Shown here piece after piece: positions 8,983 through 18,316 of a stretch of 64,000 nt of DNA; the first letter of the stretch is position 1; every line of letters starts with the position of its first letter. The translations under genes and the position numbers were made by a program. Source of the stretch: Pseudomonas putida. Lineage in GTDB: Bacteria > Pseudomonadota > Gammaproteobacteria > Pseudomonadales > Pseudomonadaceae. Below the pieces are notes generated by a model. It was not told the DNA's origin. It worked only from the letters and a program-made list of their open reading frames with translations, and did not search any database. The DNA lies in contig NZ_JANHLK010000026.1 in assembly GCF_028682635.1 (NCBI RefSeq), forward strand, positions 17,495 through 81,494, read 5' to 3'.

Positions 8983-9267
8983 ATGTACCGTTCCAACCCA
9001 GCTCCAACACGGTCATCGTCAGCCCAGGTCAGTTTCCAGCCACCAGAACCCGCACAACCCAAGCCGATCACACTCACCAACAGGGAAAGAGAAGTCTTGC
9101 AGTGGAGCGCTGCCGGCAAATCCTCCTGGGAAATCGGCCAGATCGTCGAATGCACCGAAGCCGGGGTGAACTACCACTTCTGCAACATCCGCCGAAAATT
9201 CGGTGTGAGCTCGCGCTGGAGCGCTGTGGTCAAGGCGCTGGAGCAAGGCCTGATTCATCTGCCCTGA
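8983..9267 (+). CDS. HTH-only LuxR-family regulator
   Basis: A 94-residue protein that is essentially one LuxR C-terminal HTH (LTNREREVLQWSAAGKSSWE, then CNIRRKFGVSSR) after a ~30-residue Pro/Ser/Gln-rich leader. The HTH resembles quorum-sensing LuxR proteins more than NarL types (EVLQW, NYHFCNIRRKFGV), but there is no autoinducer-binding domain. A GGAGAG site lies 6 bases before the ATG at 8983; the upstream TTG overlaps it and is less likely. A lux-box-like dyad lies upstream and a response-regulator gene lies 70 bases downstream on the same strand. It is a candidate regulator of the RHS/P47 locus that follows. Confidence 0.8.
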   Translation: MYRSNPAPTRSSSAQVSFQPPEPAQPKPITLTNREREVLQWSAAGKSSWEIGQIVECTEAGVNYHFCNIRRKFGVSSRWSAVVKALEQGLIHLP

Positions 9268-9337
9268 CCCGTGGCCGGCCAATGCCTGCTGCGATGCACC
9301 TGCATCGCGCTGGTGTTGCCGACCGGGGCGCGGCTTC

Positions 9338-9985
9338 ATGAGCCAGCGCATCATTCTTGCCGATGACCATCCGGTAGTGTTGATAGGTGCCAGGACGGCC
9401 TTGACCGCATCGCCCGGATCGCCGTTTTCCGTGGTCGCTGAAGCGCTCAACGCCGATGAGCTGATCTATCACCTGGACGTCACACCCTGCGACATCCTGA
9501 TCAGCGATTATTCGATGCCCTACGGGCGCTTTCCCGATGGCCTGGCATTGATGGGTTACCTGAACCGTCACTTCGGCCACATACCGCTCATCGTGATGAC
9601 CATGTTGCGCAACCCTTCCCTGCTGCAGGCCTTGCTCAATCACGGTGCGTGTGGCCTGTTCGACAAGCGCAGCCCGTTGAGTGAACTGAAACAGGCCGTA
9701 AACAGTGTGACCAAGGGGCGTCGCTATCTCAGCCCTTCTTTTGCCCGGATTCTCGAGGCCCGGTCCCTGCCCCACTGTCGTTCCGACGCGACGGCGAATC
9801 TTTCGGAACGAGAAATGGAGGTGGTGCGGTTGTTCGTCCAGGGGTTGTCCGGCCGGCAGATTGCCGCGCAGTTGAATCGCAGTGAAAAAACCATCAGCAG
9901 GCAAAAAAGAACCGCCATGGACAAGTTGGGACTTGGCCATGACGGTGGGTTGGTGGAGTTTGCGCGGGTGAGTGGGTTGGGATGA
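9338..9985 (+). CDS. NarL/FixJ-type response regulator
   Basis: A 215-residue response regulator. The receiver domain has the acidic pair DD at 9-10, the phospho-acceptor Asp57 (ILISDYSMP) and the conserved Lys110 (GLFDKRSPL). A LuxR/NarL HTH occupies the C-terminal third (LSEREMEVVRLFVQGLSGRQ, then LNRSEKTISRQKRTAMDKLG). The layout resembles RcsB-type regulators. No sensor kinase gene is adjacent, so its partner is elsewhere. It shares strand and neighbourhood with the HTH-only LuxR gene. The ribosome-binding site is weak. Confidence 0.88.
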   Translation: MSQRIILADDHPVVLIGARTALTASPGSPFSVVAEALNADELIYHLDVTPCDILISDYSMPYGRFPDGLALMGYLNRHFGHIPLIVMTMLRNPSLLQALLNHGACGLFDKRSPLSELKQAVNSVTKGRRYLSPSFARILEARSLPHCRSDATANLSEREMEVVRLFVQGLSGRQIAAQLNRSEKTISRQKRTAMDKLGLGHDGGLVEFARVSGLG

Positions 9986-10035
9986 GACTCGATTCTCGCG
10001 AGCTGTAAATCCGCTAAGTGTACGTAGTGTGCGAT

Positions 10036-10077
10036 AAAAAACTGAATGGTGCTTTGCACCCTGCGTCACCATCCAGT
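10036..10077 (-). terminator. Terminator after the leftmost RHS gene
   Basis: Read on the minus strand, 11-base arms (ACTGGATGGTG and CACCATTCAGT, one mismatch) are followed by a run of T. This fits a rho-independent terminator of the operon that ends with the RHS gene. Confidence 0.75.
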
Positions 10078-10093
10078 TCGTCTGGCACAGTAT

Positions 10094-13000
10094 CTATCTC
10101 TGATTATCAATACCCAAGCGATTCCTCACACCTTTAGGTTTACCTATGTTCCTAGCCCTTTGCTGATTATCTTGATACATTTGATTTTGCTGCCAATTAT
10201 CAAAGTTAGAGCTTCTTAAATTACTGTTCATTGCTGCAATTTTATCGTACTGCAATGCATCAGCTTTTAGCACGCTTTCAGCCTCTCGGGTTATACCAGG
10301 CATGCCAATATTATTATTCGCCCATTTCTGCACGTCTCGGGCATTATTAACAGCTTTGCCTGCAGCGTTACGCCACGAAGTTACCTCCTTTACAAAGCTC
10401 ACCTTATGTTGTTTTTCATAAGCCTTTACAAAGTCTGAATCCCGAGCCATTTTCTCAGTTTCTGCCATTAATTCGTTATATTTCAATTTTTGTAATTTGG
10501 TGGCTTTATTCAACTGCCTTACGTGTTTGGTCTGGATAGGCCGAACGGTTGCCGGGCGCGCCTTAGAGTTTATCAAAAGCGCCGCGGGCATATTTTCCGC
10601 GTCCACGGTCTTAGTAGTAGATCTGAACAAACGCAGAATCCGCCCCACTACCGAATGCCCGTCACGGTCCGAATTAGATATCGGATCTCCCTCGCAATAA
10701 GTGTAAGAATTAATCCAACCCTCCCCAAACGGACTCCAACTATCCGGACTATGAAACCGCATCAACAGCCTATTGAACACACGATACCCATTACCCAGCA
10801 AATACCAACCGGTTGACGTTTCCCGAAGCTCGCCGTTGTAACCCAACCGTGCGCTCACCGGCTGCTCTGAACTGCTGTGCCCATACGCGGAATAAGCAAT
10901 GCCATTCGTCAAACCCCGCCCGACCTCACACAGCACACTGTTCTTGTCATCACTGGCCAGCAGTAGGGACTTTGGGCCAGCACCTGCCTGGTGCTCGGCG
11001 AGCACATTTCCTTCGGCCCGTACGAAAGTACTGCTGTTGGCACCCTCGATCTGGTTGGCCAGTTCACCGTTCTGGTAAAAACGCTGTTCGTGACTGCCGC
11101 CAACAATGCTGCCGCTCAGCGTGTCCAGCGAGTCATAGTGATAGTCACTTTCCGTTCCACCGGCCAAGGCGCTGACGCTGATCAGACGCCCCAGGCTGTC
11201 ATAGGCCAAAATACGCCCGACTTCGTCCTGCAGCAGATTACCTTCGGCGTCATAATTGAAGTCGATTCTCGGCGGATAGAGCGGGTCGCCAGGCCTGGGT
11301 GGAGTCAATACATTGCTCAGCCCGGTCAGTTGACAAGGATCTTGCGGATTGCTGTACTCGAAATAGATCGCGTGGCGCCCACCCTCGAACGTGGTTTCCA
11401 CGAAGTCGAGATTGTCTTGCGCATCGAAGCTGAATATTTGTCCCTTGATCACCTTGCCATAGGGGTCTTCAGGCCGCTGGCTGCCCGTGCAGCTGTAGTC
11501 GACCAGGCGTCCACGTGCGTCATACGCGTAGGTTTCGTCTCGCAGGGTCTGATTGCCTTGCATCAACGAGCGCATTGTCAGCCGGTCGACTTCGTCGTAC
11601 GCCTGGCTCAGGGTCTGAACGACCTGATTGCCCATGTCGAATGTGCGCAGCGTCTCACGGCCGAAATCATCGTACTCCAGGTCGATCTTCAGCCTTTGCG
11701 TACCATCGAGGGTGTCGATCGTCTTGAGTTGCCCCACAGTGTCGTAGGTGAACGTTGAGCGAGTGCTGCCCAGCTCAGTGGCCACCAACCGGGCAAACCC
11801 GTCGTACTCGTAGGTCTGGATTTGCCCGAGCACATCGGTATAACTCATCAACCTGGCCTGTCGGCTGTATTCGTAGAACATGGTGTACGGCGATCCACCG
11901 GTCTGTTCACGTTTTTCCGATTTCACCTCACCGGTACTGAAATACTGGCGTTCAAGGCTATGTTTAATGCCCGCTGCGTCGACTTCTTCAGTGCTGCGCA
12001 GGCGCGCGTTTTCAGCGTCATAGGTATAGACGGCGGTACTTTCAACGGCGATCCGCTGCTCCGGGTCTTCACCGAGTTCCGGCCGGTAGACGTAACCGGT
12101 TTCCACACCGCTGGGCCGCATGACGCTTTTCGGCTGGCTTTGCCCCGGATCAAAGTTATAGACACTTTTACGTCCGCCGGTAATCGACACGACCATCCGA
12201 TCGAGCCCGTCGAAGCCCTGTTCACCCAGTACGCTGCCGTTGACGCTGATCTTCACCGGCAGGTCTTCACTGCTGTGCGCGGCGTACTGGCGCTCGACTT
12301 CGTTGCTGTCGGGCAAAACCGTCCTGGTCATCCGGTCGAAAGCGTCGTACTCATAGCGCGTCCAGTTGCTGGCGGCATCATATTCCTCGGCGGTCCGCCC
12401 GATGCCATCGTAATGGTAGAGATGCTCGCTGATCGTCTGCCCGCCCAGGTCGATACGTTTAACACTGTCGGGCTTGTCGAACAGGTTGTTGACCGTCACG
12501 GTTTTGCCCATGCCGTCGAGCCATTGTGTGGTGGTGCGGCCAATCGGGTCTGTGACCTCGTGCTCCTCGACGCCATCGGGTCGAATCACACTGCGCTGCT
12601 CACCCCAATCGTCGTAGTTGAACAGGCTGGTCAAGGGCACGTCCGTGGCCCTTTCCCAGTCGATCACGGTCTCGCTGATCAACTGCTCCAGGTGGTTGTA
12701 GGTGGCTTTGTAGGTATCGCGAAACGCTTGCGGGTTGCCGCCCAGGGCATCGGCATCGCGGCGTGTTTCCTTGATGACCCGATTGTGCCCGTCCAGGTGA
12801 GTGATGGTTTCAACACCCTTGACGTCCCTGGCGGTTTGAGTCGCCTGCTGACCATTGGCGTTGACCAGCGAGTAGGTGTAGTTACGGCTGGCCTCGTAAG
12901 GCGTGCCCGGCGCCACGGTTTCCTTGGTCACACGCCCTAACAGGTCATACTCGTAGGCGATTTCCACCTTGTTGTCGTCATGGTTGAGCAGTGGCTCGCC

Positions 13001-14764
13001 ATTGAACAGGGAATGCTCCAGGTTGATGATTTTTTTCTGCCCGTCAAAACCGGTCAGGGTGTTGACCGTGTGCAGCACCGCCTCACCACTACGGGCATTT
13101 CGGGCCATTCTGTAGGTATAGGCGGTGGTGGTGGTCTTGCCGTTGAGCGTCACGGCGTCCTGCAACTTGCGCCCGTGCTCGAACGGGTTGTTTGGCGTGT
13201 TGATGTATTTGTAGGCCGTGACCTGCAGCGCCTGGCTCTGGCCATTGATGACCTGCCCCAGCGTCTCGTCCTTCATGGCCAGCCAGGGCCCGGAACCGGT
13301 CAGTCCCAGTTCCGCGGTGTAGGTGTAAAGGGTCTGCAGGGTCGGGGCCTTGCCATATTGGGAGGCAGCCGGCTTCACGGTCTTGCTTTTGATATTGCGC
13401 ACAAACCCCTGCGGGTCGGGCGGGCAGCCCACCTCGCCTTGCGCCTGGTACCACTCGCTGGTTTCGGTCACGCCGTCGGCGTTGACCTGGGTCAGCAGGT
13501 TGCCGAAGTCGTCGTAGGTGGTGGTGACAGTCTGCACATGGCGGGGCAATGTGGCGCTGACGTGGCGCCAGGTCTGGGTCACGGTTTTCGGCAGCTGGCA
13601 ATAGGGCTTCTGGTCCTTGAAGCCCAGGTTCGGATCGATGTAGTACTCGGTGTCGGTCCTCTGGTAGGTGTGGTCTTTCCCCGGATCGGTGGTGTATTGG
13701 GTGGTTTCTTCCAGGGTCAACAGATGAAAGCGGTTGAACACTCGCCGGGTTTCACGCACCTTTTTGTTGCTCGATGCGTCCCAGAGAATTTCGGTGGTTT
13801 CGTAGTCGTACGGGGAGCGCACTTTATAGAGGTTGTCCAGGCCATCATCGGTCCAGGACACACCGCTGCCAAAGCCGAGAAAGTTGTGGTCCTTGGCGTC
13901 GTATGCATAGCGGGTTTCGACGGCGGGCTGGCCGAAACCAGGGTCGCGCACGTGCTTTTCCACCCGCGGCAGGGTACGCCCGGGCTGGCCTGGAAAATAG
14001 TGCGGGCGCCCCGAATAGGTGACGGTCTCATGGCCGCCGGTGGGGGTGTAGACGTGCTCAAGGCAGGTGAAGCCGTCCCGGGTGACATACTCGAAGCGCC
14101 AGGAGGCTTTGTCGACGGTTGGCAGGATAAGGCTTTTGCTCAAGCCACCGACAATGTTCACCTGGAACTCGGCCTCGAAGGCACTGCCCGGATGCAGCGT
14201 GAGCTTGAGCAGGTTGGTGGTGCGCACCAGGCTGAGCAACTGCGTGCCATCGGCATTGCGGATACTGCTCAACAGTGGCTCGGTGCCGAAGGCCACGTAG
14301 TCGAGCGTGACGCTATGGCCTTGGGGCGAAAGCATTTCCACCGGCAGCGCGATATCACCCTGGCGCACCTGAAGAATCTCCACCAGCCCGGATTTATGTT
14401 CGACGCGATAGCGTTTGTTCCCCAGGTCATGGAAATGAAAGGAGTCGATTTTCTTTTCTGGAATTTCTACGCCATTGGCACCTGGATCGACCCTGAAGGT
14501 TTCACCGGTGTAAGAGGAGAATATCCGTTTGTTGGGGTCGAACTGCGACAGTTGCAAGTTCCACCCATTGCCGAAACCGCTGTCGGCGGTATTGAGCGGG
14601 TTGAAAGTCAGCTGCAGGGGAACTACCGGGCCACAGAGATTATTGGCCTTGAGTTCGGGTAATGAAATGGCGCAGGTGGCTTGCCCGGTGCGCGGGTCGA
14701 CCTGGTTTTGAATGAAACTCATGAAGTTGAAGGCGTTGGAATGTATGGAAGTGGATGTCGACAT
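10094..14764 (-). CDS. Large RHS-repeat protein A with variable C-terminal tip
   Basis: A 1556-residue RHS/YD-repeat protein. The N-terminus (FMSFIQNQVDPRTGQATCA, PLQLTFNPLN) is followed by many YD-type repeats (YEYDAFDRMTRT, YEYDGFARLV, FNYDAEGNLLQDE). The RHS-associated core ends near residue 1370 (LLGNGYRVFNRLLMRFHSPD, then DGHS). RHS shells usually enclose and release a C-terminal toxic or effector tip. Here the tip is residues ~1372-1556, a charged, Gln/Asn-rich, AT-rich segment (LMAETEKMARDSDF, AYEKQHKVSFVKEVTSWRNA) that I do not recognise. No signal peptide is visible. The gene lies 70 bases after the larger P47-like gene and ends the operon. No immunity gene follows. The first ~500 codons resemble RHS protein B. 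Confidence 0.9.
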   Translation of the reverse strand: MSTSTSIHSNAFNFMSFIQNQVDPRTGQATCAISLPELKANNLCGPVVPLQLTFNPLNTADSGFGNGWNLQLSQFDPNKRIFSSYTGETFRVDPGANGVEIPEKKIDSFHFHDLGNKRYRVEHKSGLVEILQVRQGDIALPVEMLSPQGHSVTLDYVAFGTEPLLSSIRNADGTQLLSLVRTTNLLKLTLHPGSAFEAEFQVNIVGGLSKSLILPTVDKASWRFEYVTRDGFTCLEHVYTPTGGHETVTYSGRPHYFPGQPGRTLPRVEKHVRDPGFGQPAVETRYAYDAKDHNFLGFGSGVSWTDDGLDNLYKVRSPYDYETTEILWDASSNKKVRETRRVFNRFHLLTLEETTQYTTDPGKDHTYQRTDTEYYIDPNLGFKDQKPYCQLPKTVTQTWRHVSATLPRHVQTVTTTYDDFGNLLTQVNADGVTETSEWYQAQGEVGCPPDPQGFVRNIKSKTVKPAASQYGKAPTLQTLYTYTAELGLTGSGPWLAMKDETLGQVINGQSQALQVTAYKYINTPNNPFEHGRKLQDAVTLNGKTTTTAYTYRMARNARSGEAVLHTVNTLTGFDGQKKIINLEHSLFNGEPLLNHDDNKVEIAYEYDLLGRVTKETVAPGTPYEASRNYTYSLVNANGQQATQTARDVKGVETITHLDGHNRVIKETRRDADALGGNPQAFRDTYKATYNHLEQLISETVIDWERATDVPLTSLFNYDDWGEQRSVIRPDGVEEHEVTDPIGRTTTQWLDGMGKTVTVNNLFDKPDSVKRIDLGGQTISEHLYHYDGIGRTAEEYDAASNWTRYEYDAFDRMTRTVLPDSNEVERQYAAHSSEDLPVKISVNGSVLGEQGFDGLDRMVVSITGGRKSVYNFDPGQSQPKSVMRPSGVETGYVYRPELGEDPEQRIAVESTAVYTYDAENARLRSTEEVDAAGIKHSLERQYFSTGEVKSEKREQTGGSPYTMFYEYSRQARLMSYTDVLGQIQTYEYDGFARLVATELGSTRSTFTYDTVGQLKTIDTLDGTQRLKIDLEYDDFGRETLRTFDMGNQVVQTLSQAYDEVDRLTMRSLMQGNQTLRDETYAYDARGRLVDYSCTGSQRPEDPYGKVIKGQIFSFDAQDNLDFVETTFEGGRHAIYFEYSNPQDPCQLTGLSNVLTPPRPGDPLYPPRIDFNYDAEGNLLQDEVGRILAYDSLGRLISVSALAGGTESDYHYDSLDTLSGSIVGGSHEQRFYQNGELANQIEGANSSTFVRAEGNVLAEHQAGAGPKSLLLASDDKNSVLCEVGRGLTNGIAYSAYGHSSSEQPVSARLGYNGELRETSTGWYLLGNGYRVFNRLLMRFHSPDSWSPFGEGWINSYTYCEGDPISNSDRDGHSVVGRILRLFRSTTKTVDAENMPAALLINSKARPATVRPIQTKHVRQLNKATKLQKLKYNELMAETEKMARDSDFVKAYEKQHKVSFVKEVTSWRNAAGKAVNNARDVQKWANNNIGMPGITREAESVLKADALQYDKIAAMNSNLRSSNFDNWQQNQMYQDNQQRARNIGKPKGVRNRLGIDNQR
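13260..14764 (-). repeat. Left arm of a ~1.5-kb inverted repeat (5' part of RHS A)
   Basis: The first ~500 codons of RHS A are similar to those of RHS B (23344-24842) in opposite orientation. Similarity is strongest in the first ~310 codons (about ten residue differences by eye) and falls off after that. Confidence 0.9.
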
Positions 14765-14834
14765 GGCTCACGTCCTGAAATTGGTAGTAATAAAAGGGTG
14801 CAATCCGTGAAGACTGCACCCAGAACCGCTTGAG

Positions 14835-17800
14835 TTACGCGCCTATGATCTTGAGCTTATTTCGATCATTACCGTCGAAACCGATATACACTTCGTGCTT
14901 GTTGCCAAAAACATCATAAACAATCAAATTCAGCGCTGATTCGAAATCAGACTTCGCATACTTGTCATATTGCCAATATTGACGGCGGTGCAGGCTAAAC
15001 AGTACCTGACCTTTGGGCAGCGGACTATTCGGATCGACAAAGGGGCTTATAGGGGCTGGCAATCGACGCTGCAAAATCGTGTCAATATGCAATGTTTTGG
15101 CATTCGGGTCCCCCTTGTCATTCGGGTCGTCCGGATCAGCTTCATATCTGAATGCGTGCCCCGTAATACTGTGAACATCTTCAAGCTGGGTGTTGCTTTC
15201 CCACTTGACCATACTGTTATTGCCGACGAACTGAATTTTCTTTATATCAATGTCCTTGTTTTCAATCTGCAATTTCAAATAGTAATAATCATCGCTAACA
15301 AGAACATCTTCATCTGCGCCACCGCCCTCCGGTTTTACACGCATTGGCCCCGTGAGCACGAATAACGTATGCCCCCCCGTCCCTCCCGAGGGTGGTTTAA
15401 TTGCAACAAGGTTGAGGGCCTTGCGATTATGTTCGCCGTCGTCCTTGCCAGGGTTTGAGTAGAAATGCTCGTAGTTATCGCTGCGAATTGTTGCTGCGAC
15501 CAGCAGGTTCTCGACCTTATGGCACTGAACAAAAAATTCCTTGGTGTATAGTTTCGCCTCCCGGGGTTGCATGGGCGCTGTCAGTTGGCCGGCAGGTGCC
15601 TGTATCGGGTATTTGTCATAAGTTAAATTTTCTGTTTCCGTGAAATACCATTTGCCACCTTCAGGCACACCATCCTTCCCGACCTCCGGCAACGGATTTT
15701 TTTCATCGGCCGAGACCAGGCGAATACTGGCGAGTTCAGCCTCTGATAGCTCCAATGGATCAGGTGCGCCTTCATAATTTGCGGGCTTGATCCGTACCGT
15801 TACCTTGGCCTGTTGCCGACCGTTGGCCCACACCCGGGTTGGCGAGGGGTCCACGATGAAATCGAATGTATCCAGGGCAAACCAGTTCGACTGCCTGGCA
15901 TGGTCAGAGAGGTGAATGATGCTGTAGCCAAGCGTATCGAAGAAATCGCCCTCTAAAGTCACCTTGACAACACTGTAGGGTACCGAGATCGTTGCGGGCG
16001 CAGTGAAGACCCCTGTTAGTGGATCAACGGTCCCTTGACCGGCAACCACTTCCCACTTCAGCTGCTCGGGTTTGAGATCGATAGCGGCTTTCAATAGTGC
16101 AGAGCCTTTCGCACGTAGCCCCGGATGGATCGCAGGCGTCATGTTCAATGCGAAGTTGCCTTGGCGCAACAGCACCGTGGCGACGGCTTTTTCGCCAGTG
16201 GTTGTGTTTTCGACATCGACCAGTACCGCTTGCAGGGTACCATCGGGCAGGTTCGTTTGCGGCGGGGTGTAGATGGCCTCATTACCATTGGGAACCAGGG
16301 TGCCAAGATTCCCCCTCGGCGTCCATTTCAAGACGCCAGCGCCCAGCGATGTGGCCTTGAGCGTCACGGCTTTACGATCGCTCATGTCGATCAGCGTCAT
16401 CGACGGCGTCACTACCACACCGGCCAGCACTACGGTGGTCAGTGCAGAGGCGGTCACCTCATCGCCGGTGCCCTGGTCGATGTAGGTTGCAGTCACTACA
16501 TTGCGCACCGCCGTGCCTTCAAGTAGTTGCACAGCCGGTGCCGTGTATACGCCTTTGTCGATGGTGCCCGAGGCACGGGTACCGTCGATGCTGCGCACGC
16601 TCCAGGTGACATTGTCCGCCTTGATACCCAATTGGCGGATAGTGAAGGTTTGTTGCTCCCCGGCCTTGATGACCGGCGTCAGCGGATCGAGGGTGAAGGT
16701 GGTTTCTTTCGGGTCGATCTGTCCGACCAAGAACAGGTCGCCCGGCAGTCGGGCCTCTATCAGTTGCAAGGCGTTGCGTTCGGGGAATAATAGGTTGCTG
16801 ATCGCAAGGGCGTTGATTTCGGGGACATCTACCTTTTTGAACACCTCCAATACTTTTAGAAATGAAGGAGTCAGCATGTTATCTAGTCTTTTTCTCAGAA
16901 CCTCATCATAACATGATTCCACAGGATCTATACGGCCTTCCGGATCCCAATTACCGTCAAAATCAATAACAGGCTCCCCAATCCGCTCGAATGTCACCCG
17001 ATTAAATCCCGCCGAAAGCACTGGCTTCAGAACTATTTTAACATCGGCCTTGGCTATCCCCCCCCAATAAAGATTTACATCTGGCTTAAACAGATACCAT
17101 TCATGAAGATGGAACGGCAGCAGTCTAGGACCGGTTAAGGATAATTCAAGACAAGACGCGTCATTTGGAATCACCCGCAATGATTTTTTAGGATCAGAGT
17201 CAAACACTTTGAATTGTAGCGGTCCGTCATTTCGCAAATGGTGGGAATGAAACGCATCAGTGTGCCAATTAAATTCAAACGCAGGAAGATCAAAAGCACC
17301 TCCGACCGCAGAGAGTGTATAAGCCAAGTGATTGGATTCTGAACTTCCAAATCTCAGACCCCCTCCCACAGTCGTTTGAAAAGCCTCTCGGAAATACCAA
17401 TCAAATACCACCCGACTGGCTAACACCAACGACCCGGAATAAATGGCTTTCCCCTGCGAGTCCCGATTATTGGGAATCAAGTAATCAAACGCCCCTTCCG
17501 CCGGGTCAGTCCCCTGCTTCGGATTTCCTTTAGTCTGGACACACAGCACTGCCGCGCCTTCACCGTAATCGTCTGAGGCAAGATTCTTTCCTTCTTCGGT
17601 GGCCATGGTGCGGATGATGAATGAGCGCGGTGCCAACAAATCGACATCGCGCAAGTCCAGCTTGCCCAGGATATAAACGCGGTCTTCTGGCTTCTGTTCA
17701 AGGAACAGAGCCTTGAAGAAGTCCCCCAGCAATTCCTGGGATTTGTCTTCGCTTACCAGGTTGCAGCGGCAGTTATACGCGTCGCCGAAATCGAGAGTCA

Positions 17801-18245
17801 CCTTGCCTTGTTCATTGACCGTGCCTTTACTGGCCGCCAGGTCAATGTCCATGGTGACGGTATACTTTTGATGAGCACTTACCACATAGCTGTATAAGAT
17901 AGCTCCGGGGAGTTGATTGGTGCCCTTGCGCACATAAGACACCGTGCCCGACACGATATCCATGGTCGCCGTCACTCTAGAGTTACGCAACGAGGCTTTT
18001 TGGAACCCTATCCGCGGCGCGGTCAATATCAGCCCGCTCAAATCGAGGTATTCCTCACCGTCCGGTGTCATCAGGGGCTTACCAAAGATACGTTTCAAAA
18101 AACTTGTTCTATTAAACCGGGTAATATACTGCTGCTCCAACAGGCTGTTGACCTTGGCGCGATTCATAAACACCAGGGCGTCCCAGCCAAGAGTAACCGA
18201 TTTACCTTGCATCCTGTCAGTGAGTTCATCCAGGGAATAATTCAT
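14835..18245 (-). CDS. TULIP/P47-like protein with Ig-like repeats (large)
   Basis: A 1136-residue protein without a signal peptide. Residues ~1-480 resemble the clostridial P47/OrfX (TULIP lipid-binding fold) family: a GWD near the N-terminus (KSVTLGWDALVFMNRAKVNS), then LLAPRSFIIRTM and GSLVLASRVVFDW at the expected order. A linker (NALQLIEARLPGDL) shared with the next protein leads into Ig-like repeats (WSVRSIDGTRASGTIDKGVY, GTVDPLTGVFTAPA). The last ~350 residues are unrecognised. P47/OrfX proteins accompany clostridial toxins; a role in toxin delivery or membrane contact is inference. Start at 18245 has GGGAGA upstream; the frame extends to 18320 without a better site. Confidence 0.7.
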   Translation of the reverse strand: MNYSLDELTDRMQGKSVTLGWDALVFMNRAKVNSLLEQQYITRFNRTSFLKRIFGKPLMTPDGEEYLDLSGLILTAPRIGFQKASLRNSRVTATMDIVSGTVSYVRKGTNQLPGAILYSYVVSAHQKYTVTMDIDLAASKGTVNEQGKVTLDFGDAYNCRCNLVSEDKSQELLGDFFKALFLEQKPEDRVYILGKLDLRDVDLLAPRSFIIRTMATEEGKNLASDDYGEGAAVLCVQTKGNPKQGTDPAEGAFDYLIPNNRDSQGKAIYSGSLVLASRVVFDWYFREAFQTTVGGGLRFGSSESNHLAYTLSAVGGAFDLPAFEFNWHTDAFHSHHLRNDGPLQFKVFDSDPKKSLRVIPNDASCLELSLTGPRLLPFHLHEWYLFKPDVNLYWGGIAKADVKIVLKPVLSAGFNRVTFERIGEPVIDFDGNWDPEGRIDPVESCYDEVLRKRLDNMLTPSFLKVLEVFKKVDVPEINALAISNLLFPERNALQLIEARLPGDLFLVGQIDPKETTFTLDPLTPVIKAGEQQTFTIRQLGIKADNVTWSVRSIDGTRASGTIDKGVYTAPAVQLLEGTAVRNVVTATYIDQGTGDEVTASALTTVVLAGVVVTPSMTLIDMSDRKAVTLKATSLGAGVLKWTPRGNLGTLVPNGNEAIYTPPQTNLPDGTLQAVLVDVENTTTGEKAVATVLLRQGNFALNMTPAIHPGLRAKGSALLKAAIDLKPEQLKWEVVAGQGTVDPLTGVFTAPATISVPYSVVKVTLEGDFFDTLGYSIIHLSDHARQSNWFALDTFDFIVDPSPTRVWANGRQQAKVTVRIKPANYEGAPDPLELSEAELASIRLVSADEKNPLPEVGKDGVPEGGKWYFTETENLTYDKYPIQAPAGQLTAPMQPREAKLYTKEFFVQCHKVENLLVAATIRSDNYEHFYSNPGKDDGEHNRKALNLVAIKPPSGGTGGHTLFVLTGPMRVKPEGGGADEDVLVSDDYYYLKLQIENKDIDIKKIQFVGNNSMVKWESNTQLEDVHSITGHAFRYEADPDDPNDKGDPNAKTLHIDTILQRRLPAPISPFVDPNSPLPKGQVLFSLHRRQYWQYDKYAKSDFESALNLIVYDVFGNKHEVYIGFDGNDRNKLKIIGA

Positions 18246-18316
18246 GAGCTGTCTCCCGTGCGTAAAATCAGAAAAAAGAGCCGACCATCCGTTGACATGG
18301 CTGGCGCTATATAAAA

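Noticed and set aside
12980..14662. Long plus-strand frame opposite RHS A, and the equivalent minus-strand frame opposite RHS B (23446-25122)
   Set aside because: Both are antisense shadows of the same RHS coding sequence in high-GC DNA; no family character and no start context.
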